A program made the translations under genes and the position numbers. This document shows positions 47,171-58,689 of a DNA stretch of 64,000 nt, piece by piece. Where the stretch lies: the NCBI GenBank assembly GCA_030068075.1, contig CM057826.1, positions 74,497,312 to 74,561,311 on the forward strand. Direction: 5' to 3'. The notes under the pieces are model-generated. The model saw only the letters and a program-made list of their open reading frames with translations. It was not told where the DNA came from and did no database searches. This DNA is from Paguma larvata. Taxonomy: Eukaryota > Chordata > Mammalia > Carnivora > Viverridae. The stretch's first letter is position 1; every line of letters begins with the position of its first letter.

Positions 47171-48323
47171 AAATAGTATGTTAGTTCCACCCACTCTTAG
47201 TTATGAATATATATTCAATTTTACAACTAAATATTTAATCATATATGTTACTGAACACTATCTTCATCAATAAAATTCAAAAAAACATTAAATATTCTGA
47301 AGAGCATAAAAATAACAACTCATTTCTGGGGTCATGTTGGGTTAATACAGATGTACTTGGATATACACATGGGAAACATTTATGCACATGTGTGTATGCC
47401 TGAATTGGTATACACACATGTATTTCCTGGCTCTGTTACCAGAGAGTACCTGGAAGCCACAAACTTCCACCAGCCATGATCACACTTAATACCCAGATCT
47501 TGGTCTTTAATAGCGATCTCCACAAGGGGAACTGAAATACTTTGGAGAATTGACTCCTTCTAGCACTGGAGGGAGGGGATAGATAAGATACGACTTGAGC
47601 ATCTTGTAATGCCAGAAAATAAAGAAACACTCAAAGAGGAAAAAAAATAAGGATGGAATATGTAAAACAAAACAAAACACAGAGCCCACTGTAAAAGCTT
47701 CCAATGGCCAAGGCTAGATATAATAAGGCAACAATTTTTTAAGAGGATAATTATAACTAAAGTATAAGTATTTATTAGTCTACAGTGATATAAAAACTGA
47801 TTAAATAAAAATTTTTTAAGTTGATAAGAATAAACCTACCATCCTGAATAATTCCAGATAATTTAAGCTGATACTTCTCACTTAAGAAGGACAAGTATCT
47901 CCCCAGTCCTTAATTATGGACTGTGTGTAGTGATCTCCTGCATTATTTTATAGAATACAGCATGGTATGGGGGAAGGAGAGTAACTTACTTTATAGTGAA
48001 GAAAAGTGGCAAAAAGGACTGGTTTGATGACCATAAAAACATCCTCGATGATATAATATAGATAGCATTTACCCTTGATATGATGTTATGAGAAGGGCAC
48101 TTTACCTCCATGGTCCCCCTGCCGAAAACCCATAACCTCAATATTATCATAAAGAAATTTCAGACAAATTCCAGTTGAAGAGCAAATAGTACAAACTATC
48201 TGATCATCCTCAAGTCTGTCAAGGTCACCGAAGACAAAGTCTGAGAAACTGTAACAGCCAAGAGGTAACTAATTTGATATGACAACTAAACATAATAGGA
48301 TATTCTAGTTGGGATATTGAAAC

Positions 48324-48352
48324 AAAAAAAAAAAAAGAGAGAGAGAGAGAGA
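48324..48352 (+). repeat. A13-(GA)8 simple repeat
   Basis: Thirteen A followed by eight GA units. Confidence 0.9.
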
Positions 48353-49008
48353 TCAAATTTTTAAAAACCTAAAATGTGTAAAGCATAGACTTCAGTTAAT
48401 AAAAATGTATCAATATCAGTTTGTTAACTGTGATAAATGTCCTATACTAATATGTTAATAATAAGGGACACTAGGTTTAAGGGTAATGGGAACTCTCTGT
48501 ATTATTTTAAAAGCTTATTTTTAAAAACAAAATAATAGAAATGAACAGTGATTCTGAAAATCCAATGAATACCTCTTTGTACTGGAAATACATTTATCTT
48601 TAATGCCTGATTTAAACATTATTGTTTATTGCCTGATTACTATGGTTTGAAACCTGGATGGAGTTGGTTTGGATTGTGTCAGTATATTATAAATGAGAAA
48701 GAAACAATGTAAAGGAGATAATGATGCCCTAAAGATAAACCTCTATTCTACAAATTAGCATAGAGTTGATAAGCAGTAATTATAAGAAGTTAAAAGACTG
48801 AGGAACTTATCTGAAATCATCCAAAATGTTGCCAACAACAATAACAGACAAAGCTCAGAAATTGCAATTTAAGAAACCTAAGATCATCACAGTGTAAAAT
48901 GTAGACTATGTCCTAGATTGGAAAAAAAGGTTTTTTATATATTACAGTACAGTTAGCATTACATACTAGAAAGCATATGACAGTTACACTCAGAAAATTC
49001 TATTCTCT

Positions 49009-49246
49009 GGGGTGCCTGGGTGGCTCAGTCGGTTGGGGGTCTGACTTTGGCTCAGGTCATGATCTCATGGTTTTTGGTTTCGAGCCACGCGTCGGGCTCT
49101 GTGCTGATAGTGCACAGCCTGGAACCTGCTTCAGATTCTGTGTCTCCCTTTCTCTCTCTATCCCTCCCCCTGCTCACACCGTTTCTCTCTTCCTCTCTCT
49201 CTCAAAAAATAAACAAACATTAAAAAATTTAAAAAAAAAGGAAAAA
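49009..49246 (+). mobile_element. CAN-SINE
   Basis: GGGGTGCCTGGGTGGCTCAG head, GTCTGACTTTGGCTCAGGTC, GTTTCGAGCCACGCGTCGGG region, CT block, AAAAAATAAACAAACATT and an A-rich tail. CpG-rich in the middle. I see no clear target duplication because the A-rich 3' flank obscures it. A 104-codon frame through it is SINE translation. Confidence 0.93.
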
Positions 49247-49299
49247 AAAGAAAAGCAAATTCCCTGTTCCCATGCTACTTTGTTAACTTAGTTGATGAC

Positions 49300-49380
49300 A
49301 TGGCACTGAATTCCTCCAAATTTCAGTCACTTCATTTCCAAATCTACAAAATCAAATTAAATAATGTATATAGAGTACGT
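49300..49380 (+). repeat. Possible MIR fragment
   Basis: CAGTCACTTCATTTCCAAAT and CTACAAAATCAAATTAAATA resemble MIR. Weak. Confidence 0.4.
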
Positions 49381-50024
49381 TTTAAATAGTAAAATCATAA
49401 ATAAATGCTGTTTTCTTTAATCTCCATTCACAAAACACTATGATCCTGCATTTGCAGGCAAGTGACAGAGGTAAAGAATCAGCTTCGTAAACATAATGTA
49501 TTAATCAAAGTACTGAAAATTGGGCTGACTTCAGGGTCTGTGCACTAGTTTAAAGCTTCACAAGTAAAATTTTCAGGGATCTAGTAATACAGTTCTACAG
49601 ACGAAAATGCACACCAAAAGAAAAAAAAGGCCGAAACATTTGATACTTTGCTGGTAAATTGCTACCAGATAAAAGCAAGATCAATAGAGACTAAGTGTTC
49701 TCACCACTGTAAGTAACTGTGCCCCAACACTTATATATAAAAGGTCCTTCCAATTTCTTTCTACCAATTTGTATTAATTGATATAAAATATATAAAAAAT
49801 ATCTGTAAATTCCCAAACACTTAACTGTAGGCAGTCCCCATGGTAGTACGGGATCATAATAATTACTGTGCAATTTACAATCTTAATAATTATCCTGTGA
49901 ACTTTAAAATTGTTGTCAAAATATTAAAATTCCTGTCAGTTATAACTATGTAAGGAAATTTTAAAAATACAACTAATATTTAGTTAAAACACTGTATTTT
50001 ACAACATTAGAAACAATGAGATTA

Positions 50025-50640
50025 AAGTGTTTTATTGCTTTGTTTACATGGCAATAGTTTAAACCAGTGTGGTCCTTGCCTCTAGTCACATAATTTAGGG
50101 CACAAAGAGAGAAAGAGCATCTTCCATCCATCTTGCAAACTGTAACGTGCCTTTGTAATTTTGATCGATGCTGACATTTTATCCTTTGGCCTTTCAATAA
50201 CATGAAGTGTTTCCAAGTGTTCCTTTAGTGTATTTTCGTGGCCAGTATCACTCGCTCTGAGTCTTCTCTATCCTTTTCTTCACAACTACTTTTCTCCTTT
50301 GTGTCTCTTAGCTTGCCTTCACTCGGTTCTGTTGGCATTCTATCTAGAAGCTCATCAGCAGCAGTGCCAACATTCCCACGATCAGCTATTTATTCTATAA
50401 CTCCCCTTACGTGGGTTCAAAATTTACTTCCAGTGTTACCACTTTCAATTTCTTGGCTACACTCAAGTTTGGTTGGCCAATTCAATGATCCATTTCTGTC
50501 AAATATCACATGGGCTTATTCCTGGGACAAAGAGTCAGGACAGCTGCATGCAAAGTATCTGTGCATAAAGTGAGTATGTGTGTGGTGACCAATCTTCAAC
50601 AGACTTTGAAAGAAGTGACATGATCGTATTGAGCATGATG
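50025..50640 (-). pseudogene. Candidate processed pseudogene, parent unidentified
   Basis: On the minus strand from about 50580 down to 50235, one frame reads with ordinary protein-like, acidic composition for about 115 codons and is broken by three in-frame stops. It contains NGSLNWPTKLE, then GNVGTAADELLDR, then EEKDREDSERV, and ends at a stop near 50226. Just upstream (about 50580-50640) a neighbouring frame also reads well (LSKSVEDWSPHTYSLYAQ), which suggests a frameshift. Below the stop comes about 190 bases of 3' UTR-like sequence with AATAAA at 50031-50036. The sense strand also has a 111-codon open frame, as antisense frames of coding DNA often do. No A tail or target duplication is visible, so it would be old. 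I cannot name the parent gene. Alternatively it is chance. Confidence 0.4.
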
Positions 50641-50955
50641 CAGATCTATGTTATTTACATAGTGATTTATAGACTGAGGTAAAGCAGTCAAGTTTGTACT
50701 TTATGCAATTCCTCACAGTTAATATATCCTAGCAACTGAAATTTGACCTGTGCTGTTCGGAGACAGGTGTTACTGAACTAATCTGTCCTCAGCGAAATCT
50801 ATGTCTATCATAGCCATGCAAAACAGTGACTGTTGACCTAGGAATAAGAGATTATAAAATAAGCCCACTTCCAATTACAACTCTTATATATATAATTTCT
50901 TTATGACAAAGTTATTTCAGTTTCTCAGGAAGTGGCCATATATTAGAATAGTCAT

Positions 50956-51159
50956 GGGACATCTGGGTGACTCAGTTGGTTAAGCATCTGACTCTTGGTT
51001 TCAGCTCAGGTCTGGATCCCAGGATTGTGGGATCAAGCCCCTCACATCGGACTCTGCACCGAGCATGAAGCCTGCCTGGGATTCTCTTTCTCTCTCCCTG
51101 TGCCCCTCTCTCCCACTCTCTCTCTAAAATAAATAAAATGTAAAAATTAAGAAAAAAAA
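50956..51159 (+). mobile_element. CAN-SINE, older subfamily, with target duplication
   Basis: GGGACATCTGGGTGACTCAG, GCATCTGACTCTTGGTTTCA, GATTGTGGGATCAAGCCCC, short CT block, AAAATAAATAAAATG. Duplication AGAATAGTCAT (50945-50955) and AGAACAGTCAT (51160-51170). Confidence 0.93.
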
Positions 51160-51184
51160 AGAACAGTCATATATGTTTTCAATC

Positions 51185-51638
51185 ATTAAAGAGATACTTA
51201 TTAAGTGATTTGAATAATACTTCTAAGAGGTGAACAGAAAAAAAAAATAATCTCTGTCCTCAGAGTACCATTGTAGTGAAGGAAACAAGCAGTAAATAAG
51301 ATAAATAAGTTCAGAAAACTATGATAATAACAACTAAGGGAGGAATGGACCTGGGAAGTATAAAGAAGGGTCAGTGAAGTGGTTAAAACTGTCAATAGGG
51401 CGAGCAGGGACTATTTCACTGAGAATCTAATTTTGGAGTAAAGACCTAAAGGAAATGTAGGAGTAGGGCTTACATATGTCTTACAGAGGAGCATTCCCTG
51501 CAGAAGGAATGCAAATGCAGGGGCTGGGAGTTGAGGGTTTTCCTGTTTTGTTAGAAGAATGGAAAGGAAGTCCATGTGGCCTCGTCAATGACAGGAAAAG
51601 AGGAGTAATGAAGGAAGAGGGGTTAGGGAGTCAGATTA

Positions 51639-51669
<31 letters not shown>

Positions 51670-51960
51670 GCAGCTTGGGTTTACTCTAAAATTACAAGTC
51701 ATGGCAAAGTTTGCACAGAAGAGTGGCATAAACTAACACATTTTAACAGTATCACTGGCTTGTTTCTTAAAAACAGACTGAAGAGGGGTCCGGGCAGAAG
51801 AAAGGTGGTTCAGATTCTATTGTAATAATCCAGGAAAGGGGGGCTTTAGACGAGCAGGGGGTCTTGGCATGATGGCAAATAGGTGAATTCTGTGTCTGTT
51901 TCAAAATTAGGGACATACTATAGCAGTTTTTCAGTATCACAGAGATGTTTGAACAATTCT
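51185..51960 (+). repeat. Unnamed mammal-wide repeat, copy 3, with T26 insert
   Basis: GAAACAAGCAGTAAATAAGA, AGTAAAGACCTAAAGGAAAT, GAGCATTCCCTGCAGAAGGA, ATGCAAATGCAGGGGCTGGG, AACAGTATCACTGGCTTG, TCTATTGTAATAATCCAGGA follow the family order better than the other copies. An uninterrupted run of 26 T (51644-51669) splits it where no such run belongs. The SINE at 50956 lies just upstream. No intact frame. Confidence 0.55.
51644..51669 (+). repeat. Poly-T tract (T26)
   Basis: Twenty-six uninterrupted T inside the unnamed repeat. It may be the remnant of a very short minus-strand retroposed A tail. Confidence 0.9.
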
Positions 51961-53120
51961 AGAGTTGGCTGAAAGAAAATTAGAGATATTAATTCCCTGA
52001 AAAAAGGAACCCAAACACTAACCTTCTGTAAAGAAATAGATCATCAGCCGTGAAAGCTCTTTCGCAGCATAGTGTGCAAACATTTTCTCTCACAAAGAAA
52101 AAAAGTGGAATTTGAAGATAAAGTTGAAATAAAAGGAAAGAACATACTTGACTGGAAATTTTCAAGGTTAATTTTAGGGGTCCCTTTACCTTTCTGTGGG
52201 ATGTCAGTTTCAGTTCCAAAAAACATTTGAAGGCAGGAAAAGGATCTAAGACACGAATAAGAGGGAGCTGCTAGCCTCCAGGGAACACTAACCTACAATC
52301 CAGAGTAAATGGCAAAGTCTAAAGGCCTCGGGGGGTTTATTTTGAAACAACCTTCTGCCCAATAACTTGAAGACAAATAGCCTAATGCAACAGCAGAAGT
52401 TTGTGCTTTCAGAGTCCCCTTGTAGGGACGTATTTATGTATATGAATTTGTACCTCCATCTCTCAACTAATTCTGCTATCCAGAGGAAAACCTCTTCAAT
52501 TTTTGAGTATTTGCCTCTTCAGCGTGGAGTAGAGAATCTAACAGTGTTCTAATTGTTCATGTGTGAGGTGCTTTGCACATAAATTTGCACACAAATCTTT
52601 GAGATATTTTTAGAAATGCATATTTAATAAATAGAAAATACTCTAAGTTACATGTGATACCTTTGTTTACCCAAATCATTTTACTAACTATTGTACTGTA
52701 AGTACCCTTTATTTTCCCTTCCTGATACTTCCTCTCTTAATATATTTTACAGCTAATGCTGCATAGTGTTCATTTCAACACATGCTGTCTTCTGAAATAA
52801 ACAAATGAATACTGATCTTTGTCAACCCTAGGTGACTCATCTTTTGTAATTTGTCATGTCAGATTTTATCAGCCACTTCATACTGGCTTACTGGAAACGC
52901 ACAACAAAATCCAATTGATTCAACACCAAACAATTTATCATAACATGACACTTTTTAAATGATGAAGTTCCAGGATAGACATAATAAAGGCATTGCACTA
53001 TTGAAAAACTCACGAGAAAACAGAAAATAAAAGCTTTCTCTTGGTTTTTCAATGTTTATAAGCATATCGCTAGATATTCAGATCATTTTGAAAAGAAACT
53101 CAACATTAAGAGAAATATTC
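51961..53120. other. Unique sequence, nothing recognised
   Basis: No gene or confident repeat. Minus-strand frames at 51.99-52.23 kb overlap one another and are unrecognised. Confidence 0.45.
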
Positions 53121-53123
53121 TTG

Positions 53124-53125
53124 AT

Positions 53126-53160
<35 letters not shown>

Positions 53161-53233
53161 ACACAGATATATATCTGTATATATAAATCTGTATATATAT
53201 CTGTGTATATATAAATATATCTACATACATATA
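53124..53233. repeat. (TA)n/(CA)n compound repeat with palindromes
   Basis: TATATATATATATATATATA continues into ACACACATACACACAG, then AGATATATATCTGTATATAT and related 18-20 bp imperfect units to about 53233. Self-complementary segments such as AGATATATATCT would favour cruciforms. Confidence 0.9.
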
Positions 53234-54420
53234 AAATTCATTTCCTGTGGCGTTAAAAATTGGCAAGCTTAGTATAAGACTAACTCACTGAGTATAGCAC
53301 ATTCCAATGTTTACCCATCAAGTTTACCTTGATTTTCCAAAGATTCAATTCCAGCCATTTAGCACCTGCTAATTATGAACTACAACTTCTAAGTTCTTCT
53401 GAATAAAATTTCACAGTGCTTCCAAGACCAGCACATCATCAAGAAAAGTAGCTAGACTCATTATTCAAGAATCTGTGATTGCAATGTCAAATGAAGCATT
53501 ATTTTGACTGGTTTTCACTGCATCATGCTTCTCACTTGGCAGTGTGCCAGCAGACAGAGTTAAAAAAAATAGCTCCCAATGAGATTTTTGTAAATCCCAC
53601 ATGTCAATTACCCTACATATTATATACAGGAATAAAGTGAACAATCCCGATATACATTAAAAAAGACACCATTCGCTGCATATACAACTTCTTTGAATAG
53701 CTGTCTTCCTAATTTACAAATGTTTAACCATAACCGAAATAATTATGCACATTTACTCTTATGGTGAAAGTAGTATTAAGTATGAAATTTACAACTTACA
53801 GTAATTGGATAAAGTTAAATTCCATGCATTCAATACATTATAGGCACTAATAATGGTACTTTACTAAATCTGTTATTTCACTTCATTTTTACATCTATTC
53901 CAGAAATAATTTAAATCTTTATCTTAATGATGAGAAAACTAATGCTCTGATGGCAGAAATTCAAGCACACAAAAACTCACCTCAGATGTATGAGGACCAA
54001 CAACTTAAAAATCAGGTATAATTAAGTATAATGAATGTTAATAATGGGGAAGGGTGAGAATGGACAGCAAGAGGAAATCATCTACTTTAGGTCAAGAATT
54101 CCAAGGATGAGGAATTGTACAGGCAGGATTACGTCAGAGCTGGAAGCGACCACTTAAAAGTAGAAGAAGAGAACAAGAAGTGAAAGAGGAGAAGAGTGGG
54201 AAAGCTCTCAACAAAGGCCAAGCACTAGAAATGGAAGAGCATATTCAAATGGTAAGAGTTGAGTATGTTGGGAAATGAACCTAATGATGGAAGGAAAGTG
54301 AATGTCAAGAAAAACACATTGCCAAAATGTGGAAGAATTTGTATGCTGCGATAAGGAGTGTAGATGTTATGCTCAGGGCAACTGTTAGATATTGAAGCAT
54401 TATAATCACAATACTTTCAG
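53234..54420. other. Unique sequence with a possible MIR
   Basis: No gene seen. The stretch 53870-53990 (TTAATGATGAGAAAACTAAT) is a weak MIR-like reverse fragment. The block around 53460-53560 is of ordinary composition and could be conserved non-coding DNA. Confidence 0.4.
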
Positions 54421-54427
54421 ATTTTAG

Positions 54428-54457
54428 AAGCTCTCTCTCTCCCTCTCTCTCTCTCTA
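54428..54457 (+). repeat. (CT)n microsatellite
   Basis: AGCTCTCTCTCTCCCTCTCT and continuing CT units. Confidence 0.85.
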
Positions 54458-54575
54458 AATGGGAAAATATTAGAAGCTGGCAACTCTGAATTCAGTTTAA
54501 AACGTTTTACCTGAAATGGGAGGGTTAATAAGAGCGCCCCATGAAGAAAACATGTGTAGGAAGCAAAGACAAGGG

Positions 54576-54757
54576 CAGTGGTTTTCAAAGATGAGCAAGT
54601 GTCAGAACCATCAGAAGGGCTTGGTATCGCAGGAAGTGCTGGGCTTACTCCCAAGGTTTCTAGTCCAGAAGATATAGAATGGGGCAAAGAAGTTGCATTT
54701 CTAAATTCCCACGTGAGGCCCATGCCTCCAATTAAGGGCTTCGTTTGAGGACCACAG
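54576..54757 (+). mobile_element. MER5A-like hAT-Charlie MITE
   Basis: Starts CAGTGGTTTTCAAAGATGAG, continues GAACCATCAGAAGGGCTTGG, AAGTTGCATTTCTAAATTCC and CACGTGAGGCCCATGCCTCC, and ends CGTTTGAGGACCACAG. The outer CAGTGGTTTTCAAA and the inverted CTGTGGTCCTCAAA pair as terminal inverted repeats. A 112-codon minus-strand frame crosses it by chance. Confidence 0.85.
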
Positions 54758-54934
54758 CTCAAAAGAAGGAAACTGGGAAGAGATCCAAAAAAGTCAATGG
54801 TTGTGCGGTCATACCCTTCTTCCTCTCACTATTGTTGAGTGCAGGGAAAGGAGTTCTCCAAGGAATTAATTTGAAATTAATCCAAATCATTGTAATCCCA
54901 TTAGGACACAGGATTCTGTTTTTCTGGAGACCCA

Positions 54935-55043
54935 TGTTTCGTGAGTTTGAGCCCTGCATCAGGCTTGCTGCTGTCTGTGCAGAGTTCACTTCTGACCCTT
55001 TGTCTCCTTCTCCCTGCCCTTCCCCTGATCACACTCTCTCTCT

Positions 55044-55077
<34 letters not shown>
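54935..55077 (+). mobile_element. 5'-truncated CAN-SINE with A33 tail
   Basis: Starts within the element at CATGTTTCGTGAGTTTGAGC (B-box region), then CCCTGCATCAGGCTTGCTGC, a CT block ending CTCTCTCTCTC and an uninterrupted run of 33 A (55045-55077). The AATAAATAAAC segment before the tail is missing. The tRNA head and A box are absent, so it is not transcribable by its own promoter. Target duplication not found. Confidence 0.85.
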
Positions 55078-55079
<2 letters not shown>

Positions 55080-55084
<5 letters not shown>

Positions 55085-56030
55085 GCGTATTTCAGGAACT
55101 ATAAGTTTTATAGTCCAGAAAAGAGAAAAGCACAATTATTGAGAAATGCTGTGGAGAAAGACGAATAAGCTAGATAACAAGGATTCACAAAGGTAATTAA
55201 CATTAATTATTTGATGAGTCATATTTTATATGTACTTTGATGAATTCTAACTATTCTAGACTATAGAAAAGCATCATGTTATCAAAATGTGTTTTGAAAT
55301 TAAAGGAACAAGACACAACTGAGATAACCGGTTATCCTATAGGTTATAACCTTTTCTTGATATTATTGCCAAAAATGTGTGCAGGAAACATTAACAATAT
55401 TGCCAAAAATGGAAATACGGAGGACAAATAATGCAGTTTGGTAGGCATCTTTAGTGCTTGAGTAAACACATGTAAGTAATATGGGTTAAATTTCTGAGTA
55501 AGAAGGATAAGTATAAAATCTATTTTAAAAAACCACATGCTATTACATTTTCAACATATGCTATACATTTATAGGGCAAAGAAGTGATTAGTTAACTCAG
55601 TGTTTTAATCAAGAAAATCCCCCTGATGGGTATGGCAGAATGGGTGTCGGGTTCAGAGTAAGAAGCAGAATTACATTATTTTAAAATAACAGTGGTAATT
55701 TTAATCAAGATTTTTGCCTAAATTTGTGAGCTAAGTGAATAACTGATTACATAATAATCAAAAAAGTAATCTTGTTAGATGATTTTCACATGTCTAAAAA
55801 TAATCACTTAAGTTTTCTCTCCAATTAGATTCATTTATATTAATAAAAAGGGGACAGGTGTTTTCTTTAAAACTAATTCTTATCAGTAGAATTTAGTCAT
55901 GCAGATGTGGTTCCTATTGCATAACTGACCTGAAAAGAATAGTCTAAATTTAAGAATTCTTTAATTCTTAAAGGCATGCAGATAGTTCCATATTATTTTA
56001 ACTTTCAACTAGTCAAGTACTGTTTAACAT
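55080..56030. other. AT-rich unique sequence, nothing recognised
   Basis: No gene or repeat recognised. Confidence 0.5.
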
Positions 56031-56039
56031 TGCTTCTGT

Positions 56040-56265
56040 CCCTCCAATAATTAAACATTTATTGACAATCCACTATATTCCAACCACTGTTCTGGGTCCT
56101 GAACAAAGAGTAGTGAGCCAATCGTAGAAGATTTTCTTTCCTCGTGGAATTAAATTCTAGTGGAGGAAAATAAATAATATATATATTATAACATAATATA
56201 TATAATATTTAATATATAATAATAATATATGATAAATGTGAAAGGACTAAGGAGAAAAATGGCAA
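56040..56265 (+). repeat. Unnamed mammal-wide repeat, copy 4 (5' part)
   Basis: ATTTATTGACAATCCACTAT, TTCCAACCACTGTTCTGGGT, CTCGTGGAATTAAATTCTAG and TGGAGGAAAATAAATAA match the opening of the same family, where copy 3 has the equivalent part near 51190-51300. A 56-bp TA-rich palindromic tract (56176-56235) sits in it. Confidence 0.5.
56176..56235. repeat. TA-rich palindromic tract
   Basis: Nearly pure A/T with repeated AATATATA units and mirror-related TATATTATA blocks. Likely a degenerate (TA)n. Confidence 0.8.
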
Positions 56266-56790
56266 AGAAGTATGTTCACTCAGTAAGTGAAGGCTGTGGA
56301 AATTATCCAGGGTCCAGGAAGGTAACACTGGGACCAGTGTATACACATCCCAGATTTTATACTTCCACAAGACCTACCAAATCCTGGACTTTGTCCTTTT
56401 GCCCCACGTCCTAGCTGCAGTGGCCACAAGGCTGGTTAGCCCAGATCATGTTAGACGAACAGTCATAAATGGTCCAGATATTCCCACTATTGCCTTATTT
56501 TTTAAAACCAGTGGTTATTCTTAGACTTTCCTCAGAATTAAAGAACCTCAACATGGCTCTCATGTGCAGCAGAGACAGCCTCAACAACTCTAGCACCCTA
56601 GTTCAAGTTCAACAATGGAGGTCTGCCTTTACCAATGACTGACTGGAAAAACTGTGCATCACAGGCTGGAAGTGGCTGGGCATTTACACCTTATTTTTGA
56701 ACCAGTGACAAAATTCTACAAATGTATGGATAACACATTGCTTAACTACACGCATTCAGGTCAATGAGAGGACATATATGGATGGCGTAA
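56266..56790. other. Unique sequence, nothing recognised
   Basis: Slightly GC-richer. The 61-codon frame 56229-56414 is unrecognised. Confidence 0.4.
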
Positions 56791-56795
56791 TTTTA

Positions 56796-57010
56796 TTTTT
56801 TTTAAGTTTATTTCTTTATTTTGAGAAAGAGAAAGAAAGAAAGTGGGAAGGGGGTAGAGAGAGAGGGAGGGAGGGAGTGAGAGAACCAAGGAAACTCCAC
56901 ACCATCAGCGCAGAGCCCAATGTGGGGCTCCAACCCACAAACCATGAGATCATGACCTGAGCTGAAACCAAGAGTTGGACACTTAACCAAATAAGCCACC
57001 CACGTACCCC
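56796..57010 (-). mobile_element. CAN-SINE, minus strand
   Basis: Plus strand from TTTTTTAAGTTTATTTCTTT, an expanded (GAAA)/(GGGA) block, CATCAGCGCAGAGCCCAATG, GAGATCATGACCTGAGCTGA, to AAGCCACCCACGTACCCC. The possible target duplication (GGCGTAATTTT and TGGAATTTTC) is poor. Three overlapping short frames here are SINE-derived. Confidence 0.9.
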
Positions 57011-57024
57011 TGGAATTTTCTTAT

Positions 57025-57885
57025 TTTTATCTCTGACCACTGGATTTCATTCCTTCCAAAATCAACAAAAATATACATGTTAATAAGGTAAAAATGACAT
57101 TTTAAAAAATTAACCCAGGAATTTCTTACATTGAGTAAAAGCTCAGACTACTTATATTTCTTATATTGTTTTTATAGTTGCACTATATCTGTGTGTGCGA
57201 TATGTTATGTGTGTAAAATCATAGAGAAAACATGGTAGGATCATTTATCCTACAATCTAATGTTTGATTATGAAATATTTTTGCTGCTGAATGAAAAACC
57301 ATTAGAATATAAACTAGTTAGATATACATTTTAAAAAGGAGATCTATCTTTCCTTAAAATAAGTGAATTTTGATGATATTTTCATTAATCTTAATAATAA
57401 TTAAAGAATTTTGATTTGGCTATGACACTTAAATTTTAAAGGAGATGCAGAGATTGTAAAACTTGTCATTCTAATCTTCTCAATGATCCCATTTTCTTTT
57501 CTTTCTCTTTGATTCATATCACCTAATTTTAATTTCTCATTGCATAAATTGTTCGGGTCCTTATAGGTAAATTTTTTTCTTTTATATTGATAAAGCAGAA
57601 CTACTGCTTTTAATTTTGAAAACCATTTGTAAAGTATAGCTGTTGTAGATAATGCCACAAATACAGAGTTGAAAAATGTCAAGGATTATTTCTTTTACTA
57701 CTTAGTAATATTTCTTGACACCTAAAATAATTCTTGTCAGCAGAATATTGAAGATAAATAATTTCCTTCATACTTCTGTAGAAATGCACAAAATAAACCT
57801 TTGATCTAAAGTGACATTCATTAACCTGAATGTGAGATTAACTATAGCCTGCGAACTGAATAATATTTTATACTCATCTAGGACC
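57025..57885. other. AT-rich unique sequence, nothing recognised
   Basis: A 93-codon minus-strand frame (57401-57682) has no known similarity. Confidence 0.45.
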
Positions 57886-57889
57886 TTGC

Positions 57890-58070
57890 ATCTCAGACTC
57901 TCAAAATATCTAAATACATTAATTCTGTAATCCTTACAAGATTCCTATGGAGAGAGGTAATTATTTTTATCACTCCTTTATTGATGAAGAAGCCGAGGCA
58001 CTGAGATTACTCCCAAATCATACCAAAGATCAAATCTGACTATAAAAATGAGACTTGTGCTTGAATTTTT
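57890..58070 (-). repeat. MIR relic
   Basis: AATTCTGTAATCCTTACAAG, ATTCCTATGGAGAGAGGTAA and CTTTATTGATGAAGAAGCCG, AGGCACTGAGATTAC follow the reverse complement of MIR (CTCACAACAACCCTATGAGG, GATGAGGAAACTGAGGC). Confidence 0.65.
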
Positions 58071-58689
58071 AGCTTTCTATTACAAAGTTACAATTATTGT
58101 CCTCAACAGTTTGTTAGTTTTTTTTAAATATATTGTTTTCCAAAAAGTAGTAGAACATATGAAAACATTTCTTCTCCAGTAAATCAACCGAAAATAATAC
58201 TCACTTCTAAATATTAAGATTTTCCAATATATGGACTCTTGAATAGTTATACTAAAGAAACTCATTGACTATTTCCTTACTCAACAACTAGGAAAGGATG
58301 TGCCAAAGCTTGTAGGAAGGCAGCATCTTAGGGGGCGTGGGTATTAGCCATGTAAGATCAACCTTCATTATGGACATAATGTTTTATTAAATTATTCAGT
58401 GTAGTCAAAAAGGGACAGAGACAAAATACCTTAAAGTCGCAGAGGGTGCTGATCAAATTGCTGTGAAGACCCTCCATACTTATGTATGTGATTGAAAGTT
58501 ATAGCTGCGGCAAGAACAGCTCTCCCCTTACAAGTGCAGACACAGATTTATCTAAACATCTTTAGGATTACACTTTCTCAACAGATGATCCAAGGAGCCA
58601 TCTCTCATCTCACAGCCTGTGTCAAATCCTATAAGCTTTTACTGCACCATGTCCTTTCCGTGGTAGTTAGCAAGCAGTGCCTTTACATT

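Larger units (their letters stand above)
46718..49000. other. Unique AT-rich sequence with one MIR
   Basis: No gene seen. A MIR-like reverse fragment lies at 47050-47170 and an A13-(GA)8 run at 48324-48352. Confidence 0.45.

Noticed and set aside
54422..54460. Possible minus-strand SINE remnant around the CT run
   Set aside because: Only a (CT)n tract is present, with no tRNA-derived part or AATAAATAAAC complement.
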